From the NCBI RefSeq assembly GCF_002506515.1, contig NZ_DAXS01000041.1:21030-34060 (forward strand): 13,031 nt of DNA, written 5' to 3'. The translations under genes were made by a program, and so were the position numbers. Under the pieces are notes generated by a model that ran no database searches, was not told where the DNA came from, and was given only the letters and a program-made list of their open reading frames with translations. The DNA comes from Caldivirga sp. UBA161. Its GTDB lineage: Archaea; Thermoproteota; Thermoprotei; Thermoproteales; Thermocladiaceae. How positions within the stretch are numbered: position 1 is the first letter of the stretch; every line of letters begins with the position of its first letter. Positions 6,575-13,031 of the stretch are shown in pieces.

Positions 6575-6681
6575 TTTTGCTCCCCACTTCATATCCTCCA
6601 CATATTAATGCGGTAGTGAAATTAATATGGCTAAACCTAAATGAGGCTGAGTGGGCATTAACTGAAGTTGTTATGAATTAT

Positions 6682-7083
6682 TCACGTGGTTTGCTTAAGG
6701 ATTTTGGATGCTATATCGGGTGCTAATTCCCTTACCTTATCCTTAAACTTATCCAGGAACTCCTCATCCTCCTTCTTATTCCTTAATTCATCAGGGAGAA
6801 GTATCGGTATCTCGTCCTTTATTGGATACCATCTACCGCACGTTGGGCAGTATAATATTCCATTAACAACCTCATGCTTAATGCACTCACCGCAAGGAGC
6901 CTCCTGACTGGGGTTGCTCATGTCCTTAATGTTCATTTTCCTGAAGGAGCAGTATAGTTCGCAGAAGGGTATCCTACCGCTGTATGTCCTTTCAGGGTAA
7001 GTCTTCTCCTCAAACACTACTAGGGTTAGTGGGAACGTTTTATCATATGGGCACGCTAAAATATCCATTAACCTATATTTCAT
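6682..7083 (-). CDS. Trm112-like zinc-binding protein
   Basis: Trm112 proteins bind and stabilise several methyltransferases acting on tRNA (Trm9, Trm11), rRNA and release factor. The 133-residue product begins MKYRLMDILACPYDKTFPL, the usual Trm112 opening, and has the closing block VVNGILYCPTCGRWYPI with IPILLPDEL (72-100). Cysteines are at 11, 41, 45, 64, 67, 79 and 82. The usual second Cys of the first knuckle (CPxC) is Asp14 here, and a Cys-rich insertion (41-67) could supply replacement zinc ligands. A charged helical tail (102-130) follows. The frame is open back to 7245, but the extra 54 codons cross the promoter region. The ATG at 7083 aligns with the family and has a TATA element about 27 bp upstream. 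It is divergent from the helicase gene. A general YbaR/Trm112 zinc-ribbon protein with another partner is possible. Confidence 0.8.
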   Translation of the reverse strand: MKYRLMDILACPYDKTFPLTLVVFEEKTYPERTYSGRIPFCELYCSFRKMNIKDMSNPSQEAPCGECIKHEVVNGILYCPTCGRWYPIKDEIPILLPDELRNKKEDEEFLDKFKDKVRELAPDIASKILKQTT

Positions 7084-7104
7084 CAGCAGGTGCTGTATCG
7101 TGAA

Positions 7105-7115
7105 CTTAAAAATAT
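7105..7115 (-). promoter_or_regulatory. TATA element of the Trm112-like gene
   Basis: Minus strand ATATTTTTAAG is centred about 27 bp before the ATG at 7083. It argues against translation from the longer open frame starting at 7245. Confidence 0.55.
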
Positions 7116-7214
7116 TACTCCACGCAAACAATGAGTTAACGGTAAACCTCAACGTTAATGCACCATGTATTAAACGAACCGAGTTAATGATACCCTTATT
7201 TGTATCGTGGAAAC

Positions 7215-7222
7215 TTTTATAA
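7215..7222 (+). promoter_or_regulatory. TATA element of the Lhr-type helicase gene
   Basis: TTTTATAA is centred about 32 bp before the ATG at 7251, predicting a transcript start near 7245 and a leader of only about 5 bases. This rules against the TTG at 7200, which would lie upstream of the TATA element. Confidence 0.55.
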
Positions 7223-7250
7223 GGGGTTATGCCCATTGTTAGCAATAATA

Positions 7251-10148
7251 ATGCCTATTGATGTATTAAGCATGCTTCATCCCATGGTTAGGGAATTAGT
7301 GGTTAAGAGGGGTTTCAAGGAATTAACAGAGCCCCAGCTTAAGGCAATCCCAATCATACTGAGTGGGAGGAATACCCTATTAATAGCACCCACTGGTAGT
7401 GGTAAGACTGAGGCAGCCCTACTGCCTGTCTTATCAATGTTCCTGAATATGCCTCAGGATAAGCCAAGGGGTATTTACATACTCTACATAACCCCCCTTA
7501 GGGCTCTTAATAGGGATTTACTGAGGAGGATTGAGTGGTGGGCCAATGGAGCTGGGTTAACTGTGGCTGTTAGGCATGGTGATACTGATAAGAATGAGAG
7601 GGCTAGGCAAAGTAGGAATCCACCTCAATTACTCATAACCACCCCTGAGACTCTTCAAATACTCTTCATTGGTAGTAGGCTTAGGGAACACATATCTAAG
7701 GTTAAGTGGGTTATAGTGGATGAGGTTCATGAATTAGTTGAGGATAAGAGGGGAAGCCAATTATCAATAGCCCTACAGAAGCTTAAGGCCTTAGCAGGTA
7801 AATTCCAGGTAATTGGCCTATCAGCATCAGTGGGCTCGCCCAGTGAGGTGGCTAAGTTCCTTGTGGGTAATGATGAGGAGTGCGAAGTCATTAACCTATC
7901 CTTCACTAGGAATTACCAATTCGACGTAATTAACCCAGCTGCATCATTAAGTAGCGCTGATATTAATGAACTTAAGGCTAGGTACATGATGGCGAGTGGT
8001 ATTAACACCGATGAATTATTCCATAATGATGCCTTAGCCAGGTTACTGTACGTCATGCGCCTAATTGATGATTCTGGTAAATCATCAATAGTATTCGTTA
8101 ACACTAGGTCAATGGCTGAGTTACTCACCTCAAGGATATTAATGATTAACCCAACCTACCCAGTATCAATACACCATAGTTCATTATCAAGGGTTAATAG
8201 GCTTAACACAGAGGAGATGCTTAGGGGTGGTAGGCTTAAGGCAGTTGTGGCAACATCAAGCCTAGAGTTGGGTATTGACATTGGGCACATTGACCAGGTT
8301 ATTCAATACGTTTCACCACACCAAGTCACAAGGCTTGTTCAGAGGGTTGGGAGGAGTGGGCATAGGCTTGACAAGGTGCCTAAGGGCATTATAATAACTG
8401 AGGATATTAACGATACCTTAGAGGCAATAGCCATAGTGAATAGGGCTAGGGCTGGATGGCTTGAACCAACTAAATCCCCTGAAAAGCCTTACGATGTACT
8501 CTTCAATCAGATAGTATCACTAATACTAATGAAGCCTAGGTGGACTGTTGATGAAATATTCAACATAATTAAGGGAGCCTACCCCTACAGGAACTTAACG
8601 AGGGATGAGTTGGTGGCTGTTCTTAGATTCATGAGCGAGGGCCTTAGGCCAAGGCTAGCCTACTTCATTGAGGAGGAGGGTGTTGTGTTAAAGCCTAGGA
8701 GCCCCCAGTCTAGGATTGAGCTTAGGGAGTACTTCTTCAATAACCTATCAATGATACCTGAGGAGAAGCAGTACCTGGTTACTAGGGTTGATACAGGTGA
8801 GGCGGTTGGTGTACTTGATGAGGCATTCATGGCTGAGTATGGGGAGCCAGGCATAAAGTTCGTGTTCAGGGGTAATGTGTGGGTACTTAGGTCAATTAAG
8901 GATGATGTAATTTACGTTGAACCGGCAAAGGACCCAGTGGGCGCTATACCCTCGTGGATTGGGGAGGAAATACCAGTACCCTTTGAGATTGCTCAAGATG
9001 TTGGTAAGCTAAAGAGGATCATAGCCAATGAGTTAAGGAGTGGGGTTAATGAGGATGCATTAATCAGTAGGTTAACTAAGGAGCTGGGTGTATCTAGGCG
9101 CACGATTAGGTACATAGTGTCAGCTATTAAGGAGCAGTTGAAGTACGGCTTCATACCAACAGATGATTCAGTAGTCATTGAGAAGGTTGGTGAATTAGTG
9201 GTAATACACGCCAGCTTCGGTACATTAGTTAATAGAACCTTATCAAGGTTATTAGCCAGTTACATGACCCATACCCTTGGTTTACCGGTTAGGGTTCAGC
9301 AGGATCCATACGCAATAATACTTCAATTACCAAGTAAGGTTGAGGCAAGCATCATAGTAGAGTCCCTAAGGGCATTAGCGAACTTAAGCATGAGTGAGTT
9401 CCTCCAGTACATTAAGAGGATAGCCCTTGAGACTGGGTTATTTAAGAGGAAGGTGGTTCAAGTAGCCAGGAGGTTTAACGTTATTAAGAGTGATAAGTCG
9501 GTCTCGGACATTAGCTTAACAAACCTAATACAGGCCCTTGAGGGTACGCCTGTTTACGTTGAGGCATTGAGGGAATTCATAACAAGTGACCTTGATGTTG
9601 ATGGCGCAGTGAGTGTTCTTAAATCAATCCTAAATGGGGCCATTAAGGTGAGCGTGATTGAAGGCAGTGAATTCAGCCCAATGGCTAGGGAGATCCTAAG
9701 TAAGGCTAGTAGTAGGCTTGAGGTAATTGCCCCAGAGAGGTTGGATAAGTTAGTGATTGAGAGCGTGAAAGCTAGGCTACTTAATGAGTCATTGACTTTA
9801 GCATGCCTTGAATGCGGCAACATTTATATTGGGAGGATTAAAGAATTGATTAAGAATTTAAAGTGCCCTAAATGTGGTTCAGTTAAATTGGCCGCATCAA
9901 AGATGGAGCCTGATAAGGTCGCTGCAATAGTTAGGAGGGGTAAGGGGGATGATTATGAGAGGTTAATGAAGGCCAGCGAATTGGTGGCTAAGTATGGTTG
10001 GAGGGGTGTGATGGCTATAGCCAGTAGGATTAGTTTACGTAAGGCTGAGGAATTTCTATCATCAGATGGATCAGAGGACTTTAATGAATTCATTACTAAA
10101 CTATACAATGCCGAGAAGGAGGAGGTGAAGCAGAGGTTCTTCACTTAA
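7251..10148 (+). CDS. lhr: Lhr-type superfamily 2 helicase with C-terminal zinc ribbon
   Basis: An ATP-dependent 3'-5' helicase of the Lhr group, implicated in DNA repair and RNA/R-loop metabolism. In the 965-residue product: Q-motif LTEPQLKAIP (from about 25), Walker A APTGSGKT (46-53), motif Ia TPLRAL, Ib TTPETL, DEVH box (157-160), motif III SAS (191-193), motif IV IVFVNTRS, motif V SSLELGIDIG (336-345), motif VI QRVGRSGHR (364-372). The winged-helix and Lhr-specific middle region follows (about 400-830). Near the C-terminus CLEC and CPKC (Cys852, 855, 872, 875) form a zinc ribbon, then a basic tail. The ATG at 7251 fits the TATA spacing and the family start. Its stop overlaps the convergent pilin-like gene by 4 bp. 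Assignment to Lhr is firm; the subgroup (aLhr1 or aLhr2) is not decided here. Confidence 0.9.
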   Translation: MPIDVLSMLHPMVRELVVKRGFKELTEPQLKAIPIILSGRNTLLIAPTGSGKTEAALLPVLSMFLNMPQDKPRGIYILYITPLRALNRDLLRRIEWWANGAGLTVAVRHGDTDKNERARQSRNPPQLLITTPETLQILFIGSRLREHISKVKWVIVDEVHELVEDKRGSQLSIALQKLKALAGKFQVIGLSASVGSPSEVAKFLVGNDEECEVINLSFTRNYQFDVINPAASLSSADINELKARYMMASGINTDELFHNDALARLLYVMRLIDDSGKSSIVFVNTRSMAELLTSRILMINPTYPVSIHHSSLSRVNRLNTEEMLRGGRLKAVVATSSLELGIDIGHIDQVIQYVSPHQVTRLVQRVGRSGHRLDKVPKGIIITEDINDTLEAIAIVNRARAGWLEPTKSPEKPYDVLFNQIVSLILMKPRWTVDEIFNIIKGAYPYRNLTRDELVAVLRFMSEGLRPRLAYFIEEEGVVLKPRSPQSRIELREYFFNNLSMIPEEKQYLVTRVDTGEAVGVLDEAFMAEYGEPGIKFVFRGNVWVLRSIKDDVIYVEPAKDPVGAIPSWIGEEIPVPFEIAQDVGKLKRIIANELRSGVNEDALISRLTKELGVSRRTIRYIVSAIKEQLKYGFIPTDDSVVIEKVGELVVIHASFGTLVNRTLSRLLASYMTHTLGLPVRVQQDPYAIILQLPSKVEASIIVESLRALANLSMSEFLQYIKRIALETGLFKRKVVQVARRFNVIKSDKSVSDISLTNLIQALEGTPVYVEALREFITSDLDVDGAVSVLKSILNGAIKVSVIEGSEFSPMAREILSKASSRLEVIAPERLDKLVIESVKARLLNESLTLACLECGNIYIGRIKELIKNLKCPKCGSVKLAASKMEPDKVAAIVRRGKGDDYERLMKASELVAKYGWRGVMAIASRISLRKAEEFLSSDGSEDFNEFITKLYNAEKEEVKQRFFT

Positions 10149-10702
10149 CTAACCTTAGTTACATTAAGGTAAGCTAAACCATACATCATAAGTGAACTAC
10201 TCCAGGTGCATGATGGTGGTGGATTCGGTAATGTACTCCAATTTGGGTTAATTAACGTAACTGGAGTCTGTGAGTTAAGGCAATTTAAAGCAGACACCAC
10301 CACAGGCTGCTGTGATGATAATACAGTTAACCCACTCCTCCTAACCGTGAGGCTGAAGCTACTTGTTGATAACTTAATGGTAATGTTTAGAAATAGGCCT
10401 AAGCCACCATTACTCAAGTAATCTGGGTAAAGCGTAACTGTATAGTATAGTGAAATACCTTGACCAGGTAATGTTGCTGTTGGTAGGGTTAACCGGTACT
10501 GGAATGAACCAGTGACTTGGCTTAATGACGCTAATGCAACGGCTGTTTGAAACTCATGGGTAATGGCATTATAAATCAATGACTCTAAGTATGATGCAAC
10601 GTTAAGCATATTGTAGGTTACGTAATAGTTAACGTAATAATACATTAACCCAGCCACTGCAATTAAGGCGACTGTAATTATAATGTAGCCTATCACATCC
10701 AT
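10145..10702 (-). CDS. secreted pilin-like protein with N-terminal membrane helix
   Basis: A 185-residue product with a hydrophobic N-terminal helix almost at the start (DVIGYIIITVALIAVAGLMYYY, residues 2-23). It continues as an amphipathic helix (about 24-60), then a Ser/Thr- and Leu-rich, probably beta-stranded domain to the end. Potential N-glycosylation sequons occur (NIT, NVT, NWS). This is the layout of archaeal type IV pilins and minor pilins, but no clean class III cleavage site is visible, so a simple membrane-anchored surface protein is also possible. It is the last gene of a three-gene overlapping series. A GTG at 10711 overlaps the preceding TGA, but the ATG at 10702 has AGGTGA 5 bp upstream and is preferred. 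The stop overlaps the helicase stop on the opposite strand. Function unknown beyond surface location. Confidence 0.6.
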   Translation of the reverse strand: MDVIGYIIITVALIAVAGLMYYYVNYYVTYNMLNVASYLESLIYNAITHEFQTAVALASLSQVTGSFQYRLTLPTATLPGQGISLYYTVTLYPDYLSNGGLGLFLNITIKLSTSSFSLTVRRSGLTVLSSQQPVVVSALNCLNSQTPVTLINPNWSTLPNPPPSCTWSSSLMMYGLAYLNVTKVS

Positions 10703-10707
10703 ACCAT

Positions 10708-10713
10708 TCACCT
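10708..10713 (-). promoter_or_regulatory. Shine-Dalgarno motif of the last pilin-like gene
   Basis: Minus strand AGGTGA lies 5 bp before the ATG at 10702 and includes the stop codon of the preceding gene. The placement favours ATG 10702 over GTG 10711. Confidence 0.5.
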
Positions 10714-11475
10714 AAAGGTTATGGTCATGTTAATGATGATTATCCTAATATTGTCTATACCATTGATGGTAATTGATTCACTTAAGCCACCACACATCCC
10801 ACTCACCGCCACAGAGGAGCCACTTGGCAGTGAAATAACGGTGGATTCAACATCAGTTACATTAATAATTAACGTGGCCCTAGAACCCAATGCCGTATTA
10901 GGCATTGTATTGAATACTGGGATGTAAATATAAGCGCTGGGTGGATTCTCAATGATCATTACCCTTGGGAAGACAACCAAGTAGGTACCGTAAGCTACCC
11001 CAAGCACATTACCGTAACCGAACTGCACAATGGATATTAATGGTGCAGCTGAATTATTAACAATGGGGGCATCAACCGCAGCGCTGGGTAATCCATTACT
11101 GTAGCCACCCCTAATCACATTAATAAATTTAGCTGGGTACGATAGTAGGTTAGGTGGGATGCCGTAAACCACTGCACCACTGGTGAAGTTACCGTAACTA
11201 CCAATACTGTAATTACAGTACCTATCTATTAGGTTGAATGCACCATACCCCGTTGATGGCGTTGGGTAAACTAGTACTGTCCCTGAAACGTACATTGAAG
11301 CCTCAACATCATCGGCAACATTGGTTAGGAATGACTCAACCTGAGCCAATGCAGCTGATGCGGCAGCCCTATTGAAATTACCCATGGCATAAACTAGGAA
11401 GACTGCAGATATTATTAGCACCACTGTAATCAGTATTACAACCCCAATTACATTGGATTGACCAACCCTAACCAT
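10708..11475 (-). CDS. archaeal type IV pilin-like protein
   Basis: A 255-residue product. The N-terminus MVRVGQSNVIGVVILITVV (1-19) is short, carries one positive charge before a Gly, and is followed by a long hydrophobic helix (about 8-31). It resembles the SPVIGVILLxAITV N-terminus of archaeal pilins, with cleavage possible after Gly5. A second helical stretch (33-58, AAASAALAQVESFLTNVADDVEASM) would extend the pilin stem. The rest is Gly/Ser/Tyr/Asn-rich and probably beta-structured, with sequons such as NYS, NFT, NNS, NVT and NMT. The ATG overlaps the previous stop as TAATG and follows a strong GGAGGTGA. It is translationally coupled to its neighbours, suggesting assembly in the same surface structure. 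The pilin call is inference from N-terminal pattern and context; a DUF-type secreted protein is the alternative. Confidence 0.6.
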   Translation of the reverse strand: MVRVGQSNVIGVVILITVVLIISAVFLVYAMGNFNRAAASAALAQVESFLTNVADDVEASMYVSGTVLVYPTPSTGYGAFNLIDRYCNYSIGSYGNFTSGAVVYGIPPNLLSYPAKFINVIRGGYSNGLPSAAVDAPIVNNSAAPLISIVQFGYGNVLGVAYGTYLVVFPRVMIIENPPSAYIYIPVFNTMPNTALGSRATLIINVTDVESTVISLPSGSSVAVSGMCGGLSESITINGIDNIRIIIINMTITFR

Positions 11476-13031
11476 TAGCCACTCACCTCCTGTATTTCAA
11501 GGGCGATTAGGTAGTATGTCCCATTGGGTAATGTTATAATTGTGTATGCCCCTGCAGTTGGGGTAAAGGGTAAGCCTGGGATGCTGTATGCATAATATGG
11601 TGGAATAACGTTACTGGTTATTGCATAGTTGAAGTAAGTCCCAGTAACCACTGCTGAAGTGGCTGGTGGTGTGGCCATTAGGTCGAATATCCTTACTATT
11701 GAATTATAAGCGTAGTACACGCCAGGGGTGGATGGGGAACTTAAACTTAAGGTTATGCCAGAGTTACCGCTTACTTCAAGTGATGCTGAGGCTATTCCAT
11801 TGTATGTTAATGGTAGGCATGTTGATTGATAGAGGACACTTATTGGCTCACTGATCATCGACACGTAATCATATATACTTACTGACTCACTGAGCGTGAA
11901 GTATAATGAAGTGCCACCAGGGCATACCCCTGCAGTGGCTGAGGGTTGTAGGCTAATCCTGAATAGGTAGGCGTACGGGGCATTAGCGCTGTAGGTTAAT
12001 TGCCCATTAATGTATAATGCGTAGTTAACAGTACCATTACTATAGTAGGTTAAATTCAGTCCAACTGGTACTGTAGTTGAGTAACTACTGGTTCCATTAT
12101 ACACAGTTACCACGTAATTTACCCCTATGCTTAATGTTGAAGCGGGTATTATGCTTATTAATTGGCCAATTAAGGCCACGTCCACTCCAGTGGGTAGGGG
12201 GTTAATTAAGGTGCATGATGCTAGTGATGATTGTGAAACATTAAGGGTAAGCACATTACCTGTTAACGAGTAGGCACCAGTACATACTGCAGTATTTTGG
12301 TTAAACCACCAGTATTGGTTTAAGCCGCTTTGCTGTGTAAGCACACTTAACCCATTATTATAGTTGGCTATTGGTAAACCCAGTGATGTAGCCATGAGTG
12401 AGCTTAAGCCACCGTAGGGTGGGCAATAGGGGTTACTGCAGTATTTGCCGGTAATCGGGTTAAAGGGTACTGAGGCATTTCTGGAAACAATGATTGTTAA
12501 CCTACTTGATGTGGTTCTAACCCACATTAAGGCATCGCCAGTAACATAGTTGTAGCTCATTAACCACCAGTTAACTGGATCACCATTACTGCTGATTATG
12601 AATACATTAGCCATGGGTACAGTGGTATTAATCCTGTAGCTTAAGGGCAATCCCTGGTTAATTAAGTGAATTGGTAAGTCAATTAGTGCGTAGCCACCGT
12701 ACGTGCTTGGACTTGGCACCAGGGTTACATTTAAAGCAACATAATTAGGCGTAACACTGTATGAACTTACTGTTAAAGCCTTATAGAGGGGTTCAAGGCC
12801 AATGAACCAATTATACTGGGGGCCAATTACCGCTGAGGCTAGTGAATGCACAGTACCCCAATCACCTCTACTTAATGCATTTATAAATAGTGGATTAGTG
12901 ACTAGGGTGTATAGTGAATTATAGGCGTATTGACTAACATCAACCTGAACCTGACTCCTAAGCGGTGTTAGGGGTGACTTGAATAATAGTGGTAGCATTG
13001 AGAAGAGTATGAGTATTACTATTACCGCCGC
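11475..13031 (-). CDS. partial secreted/pilin-like surface protein (5' end beyond the window)
   Basis: The frame is open to the right edge, so the start lies outside; at least 518 residues are visible. The first Met in the window (12998) sits inside a hydrophobic stretch (AAVIVILILFSMLPLLF) that is clearly a membrane anchor or signal helix, so it is not the real start. After it comes a large extracellular-type region rich in Ser, Thr, Tyr, Asn and Gly, with repeated N-x-S/T sequons (NVT, NTT, NAS, NVS, NGT, NLT) and a few paired Cys (for example CSNPYCPPYGG). No enzyme motif is visible. It is followed by two smaller proteins of the same design with overlapping genes, suggesting a surface appendage or adhesin complex with this as the large subunit. 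Family not recognised. Confidence 0.65.
   Translation of the reverse strand, partial: AAVIVILILFSMLPLLFKSPLTPLRSQVQVDVSQYAYNSLYTLVTNPLFINALSRGDWGTVHSLASAVIGPQYNWFIGLEPLYKALTVSSYSVTPNYVALNVTLVPSPSTYGGYALIDLPIHLINQGLPLSYRINTTVPMANVFIISSNGDPVNWWLMSYNYVTGDALMWVRTTSSRLTIIVSRNASVPFNPITGKYCSNPYCPPYGGLSSLMATSLGLPIANYNNGLSVLTQQSGLNQYWWFNQNTAVCTGAYSLTGNVLTLNVSQSSLASCTLINPLPTGVDVALIGQLISIIPASTLSIGVNYVVTVYNGTSSYSTTVPVGLNLTYYSNGTVNYALYINGQLTYSANAPYAYLFRISLQPSATAGVCPGGTSLYFTLSESVSIYDYVSMISEPISVLYQSTCLPLTYNGIASASLEVSGNSGITLSLSSPSTPGVYYAYNSIVRIFDLMATPPATSAVVTGTYFNYAITSNVIPPYYAYSIPGLPFTPTAGAYTIITLPNGTYYLIALEIQEVSG
11483..11490 (-). promoter_or_regulatory. strong Shine-Dalgarno motif of the 255-residue pilin-like gene
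   Basis: Minus strand GGAGGTGA lies 7 bp before the ATG at 11475, within the 3' end of the upstream gene. It is the best Shine-Dalgarno match in the window and confirms internal initiation on a polycistronic mRNA. Confidence 0.6.

Noticed and set aside
6383..6616. Plus-strand 77-residue frame opposite the small gene
   Set aside because: The minus strand here holds the 54-residue gene with a promoter and an ATGA junction; the plus frame has neither.
6600..6681. Possible C/D box small RNA between the small gene and the Trm112-like gene
   Set aside because: CTGA-like boxes are present, but no proper RTGATGA box lies at a suitable distance.
7084..7245. N-terminal extension of the Trm112-like frame back to 7245
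   Set aside because: The extension crosses the TATA element at 7105-7115 and has no similarity to the family's N-terminus, which begins at MKYRLMDIL.
7200..7250. TTG start of the helicase at 7200
   Set aside because: It lies upstream of the predicted TATA element at 7215-7222, so it would not be in the transcript.
9554..9823. Minus-strand Ser/Leu-rich frame within the helicase gene
   Set aside because: It is a shadow of a well-supported helicase coding region and shows no promoter or family pattern.

Overview
The window looks like a chromosomal segment of a hyperthermophilic crenarchaeon, most likely a Thermoproteales member of the Caldivirga/Vulcanisaeta type. This is inferred from archaeal and crenarchaeal gene content (L38e-like ribosomal protein, archaeal AsnRS, KEOPS Pcc1, Trm112, Lhr helicase, Rad50-like ATPase, pilin-like secreted proteins), Arg codons dominated by AGG, and transcription signals. 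Most first genes have an A/T-rich TATA element centred about 25-30 bp upstream of the start codon, which implies leaderless mRNAs. Internal cistrons instead carry Shine-Dalgarno motifs (GGAGGTGA, AGGTGA, GGTGG).

Layout. Positions 88-1459 (+): ribosomal protein L38e, an endonuclease III with a 4Fe-4S cluster, and a small three-helix membrane protein, each with its own promoter. Positions 1604-3912 (-): an operon of an uncharacterised shortened ATP-grasp-like protein and the KEOPS subunit Pcc1, then separately promoted asparaginyl-tRNA synthetase. A perfect 10-bp inverted repeat lies between pcc1 and asnS. Positions 3962-6540 (-): a two-gene unit of an unlisted 54-residue protein whose stop overlaps the start of an 805-residue Rad50/SMC-like ATPase. 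Positions 6682-10148: divergent Trm112-like zinc protein (-) and Lhr-type helicase (+). Positions 10145-13031 (-): three overlapping genes for secreted, glycosylatable, pilin-like proteins with hydrophobic N-terminal helices; the first runs off the right edge.

How they fit together. Most of the window is information processing: translation (L38e, AsnRS), tRNA modification (Pcc1, Trm112), and DNA/RNA maintenance (Nth, Lhr, Rad50-like). The right end is a cell-surface module.

The strongest lead is the Rad50-like protein. It keeps Walker A and Walker B, but its zinc hook reads CPVH instead of CxxC, its Q-loop glutamine region is altered, and its H-loop His is Gln. It sits with a tiny partner gene and without mre11, herA or nurA. 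It may be a dedicated chromosome-organising or cytoskeletal SMC-like protein rather than the repair Rad50. Several starts were moved downstream from the longest ORF using promoter spacing, Shine-Dalgarno and family length (pcc1, trm112, lhr, the last pilin-like gene). No tRNA, rRNA, CRISPR or insertion sequence was seen, and no gene-free stretch exceeds 300 bases.
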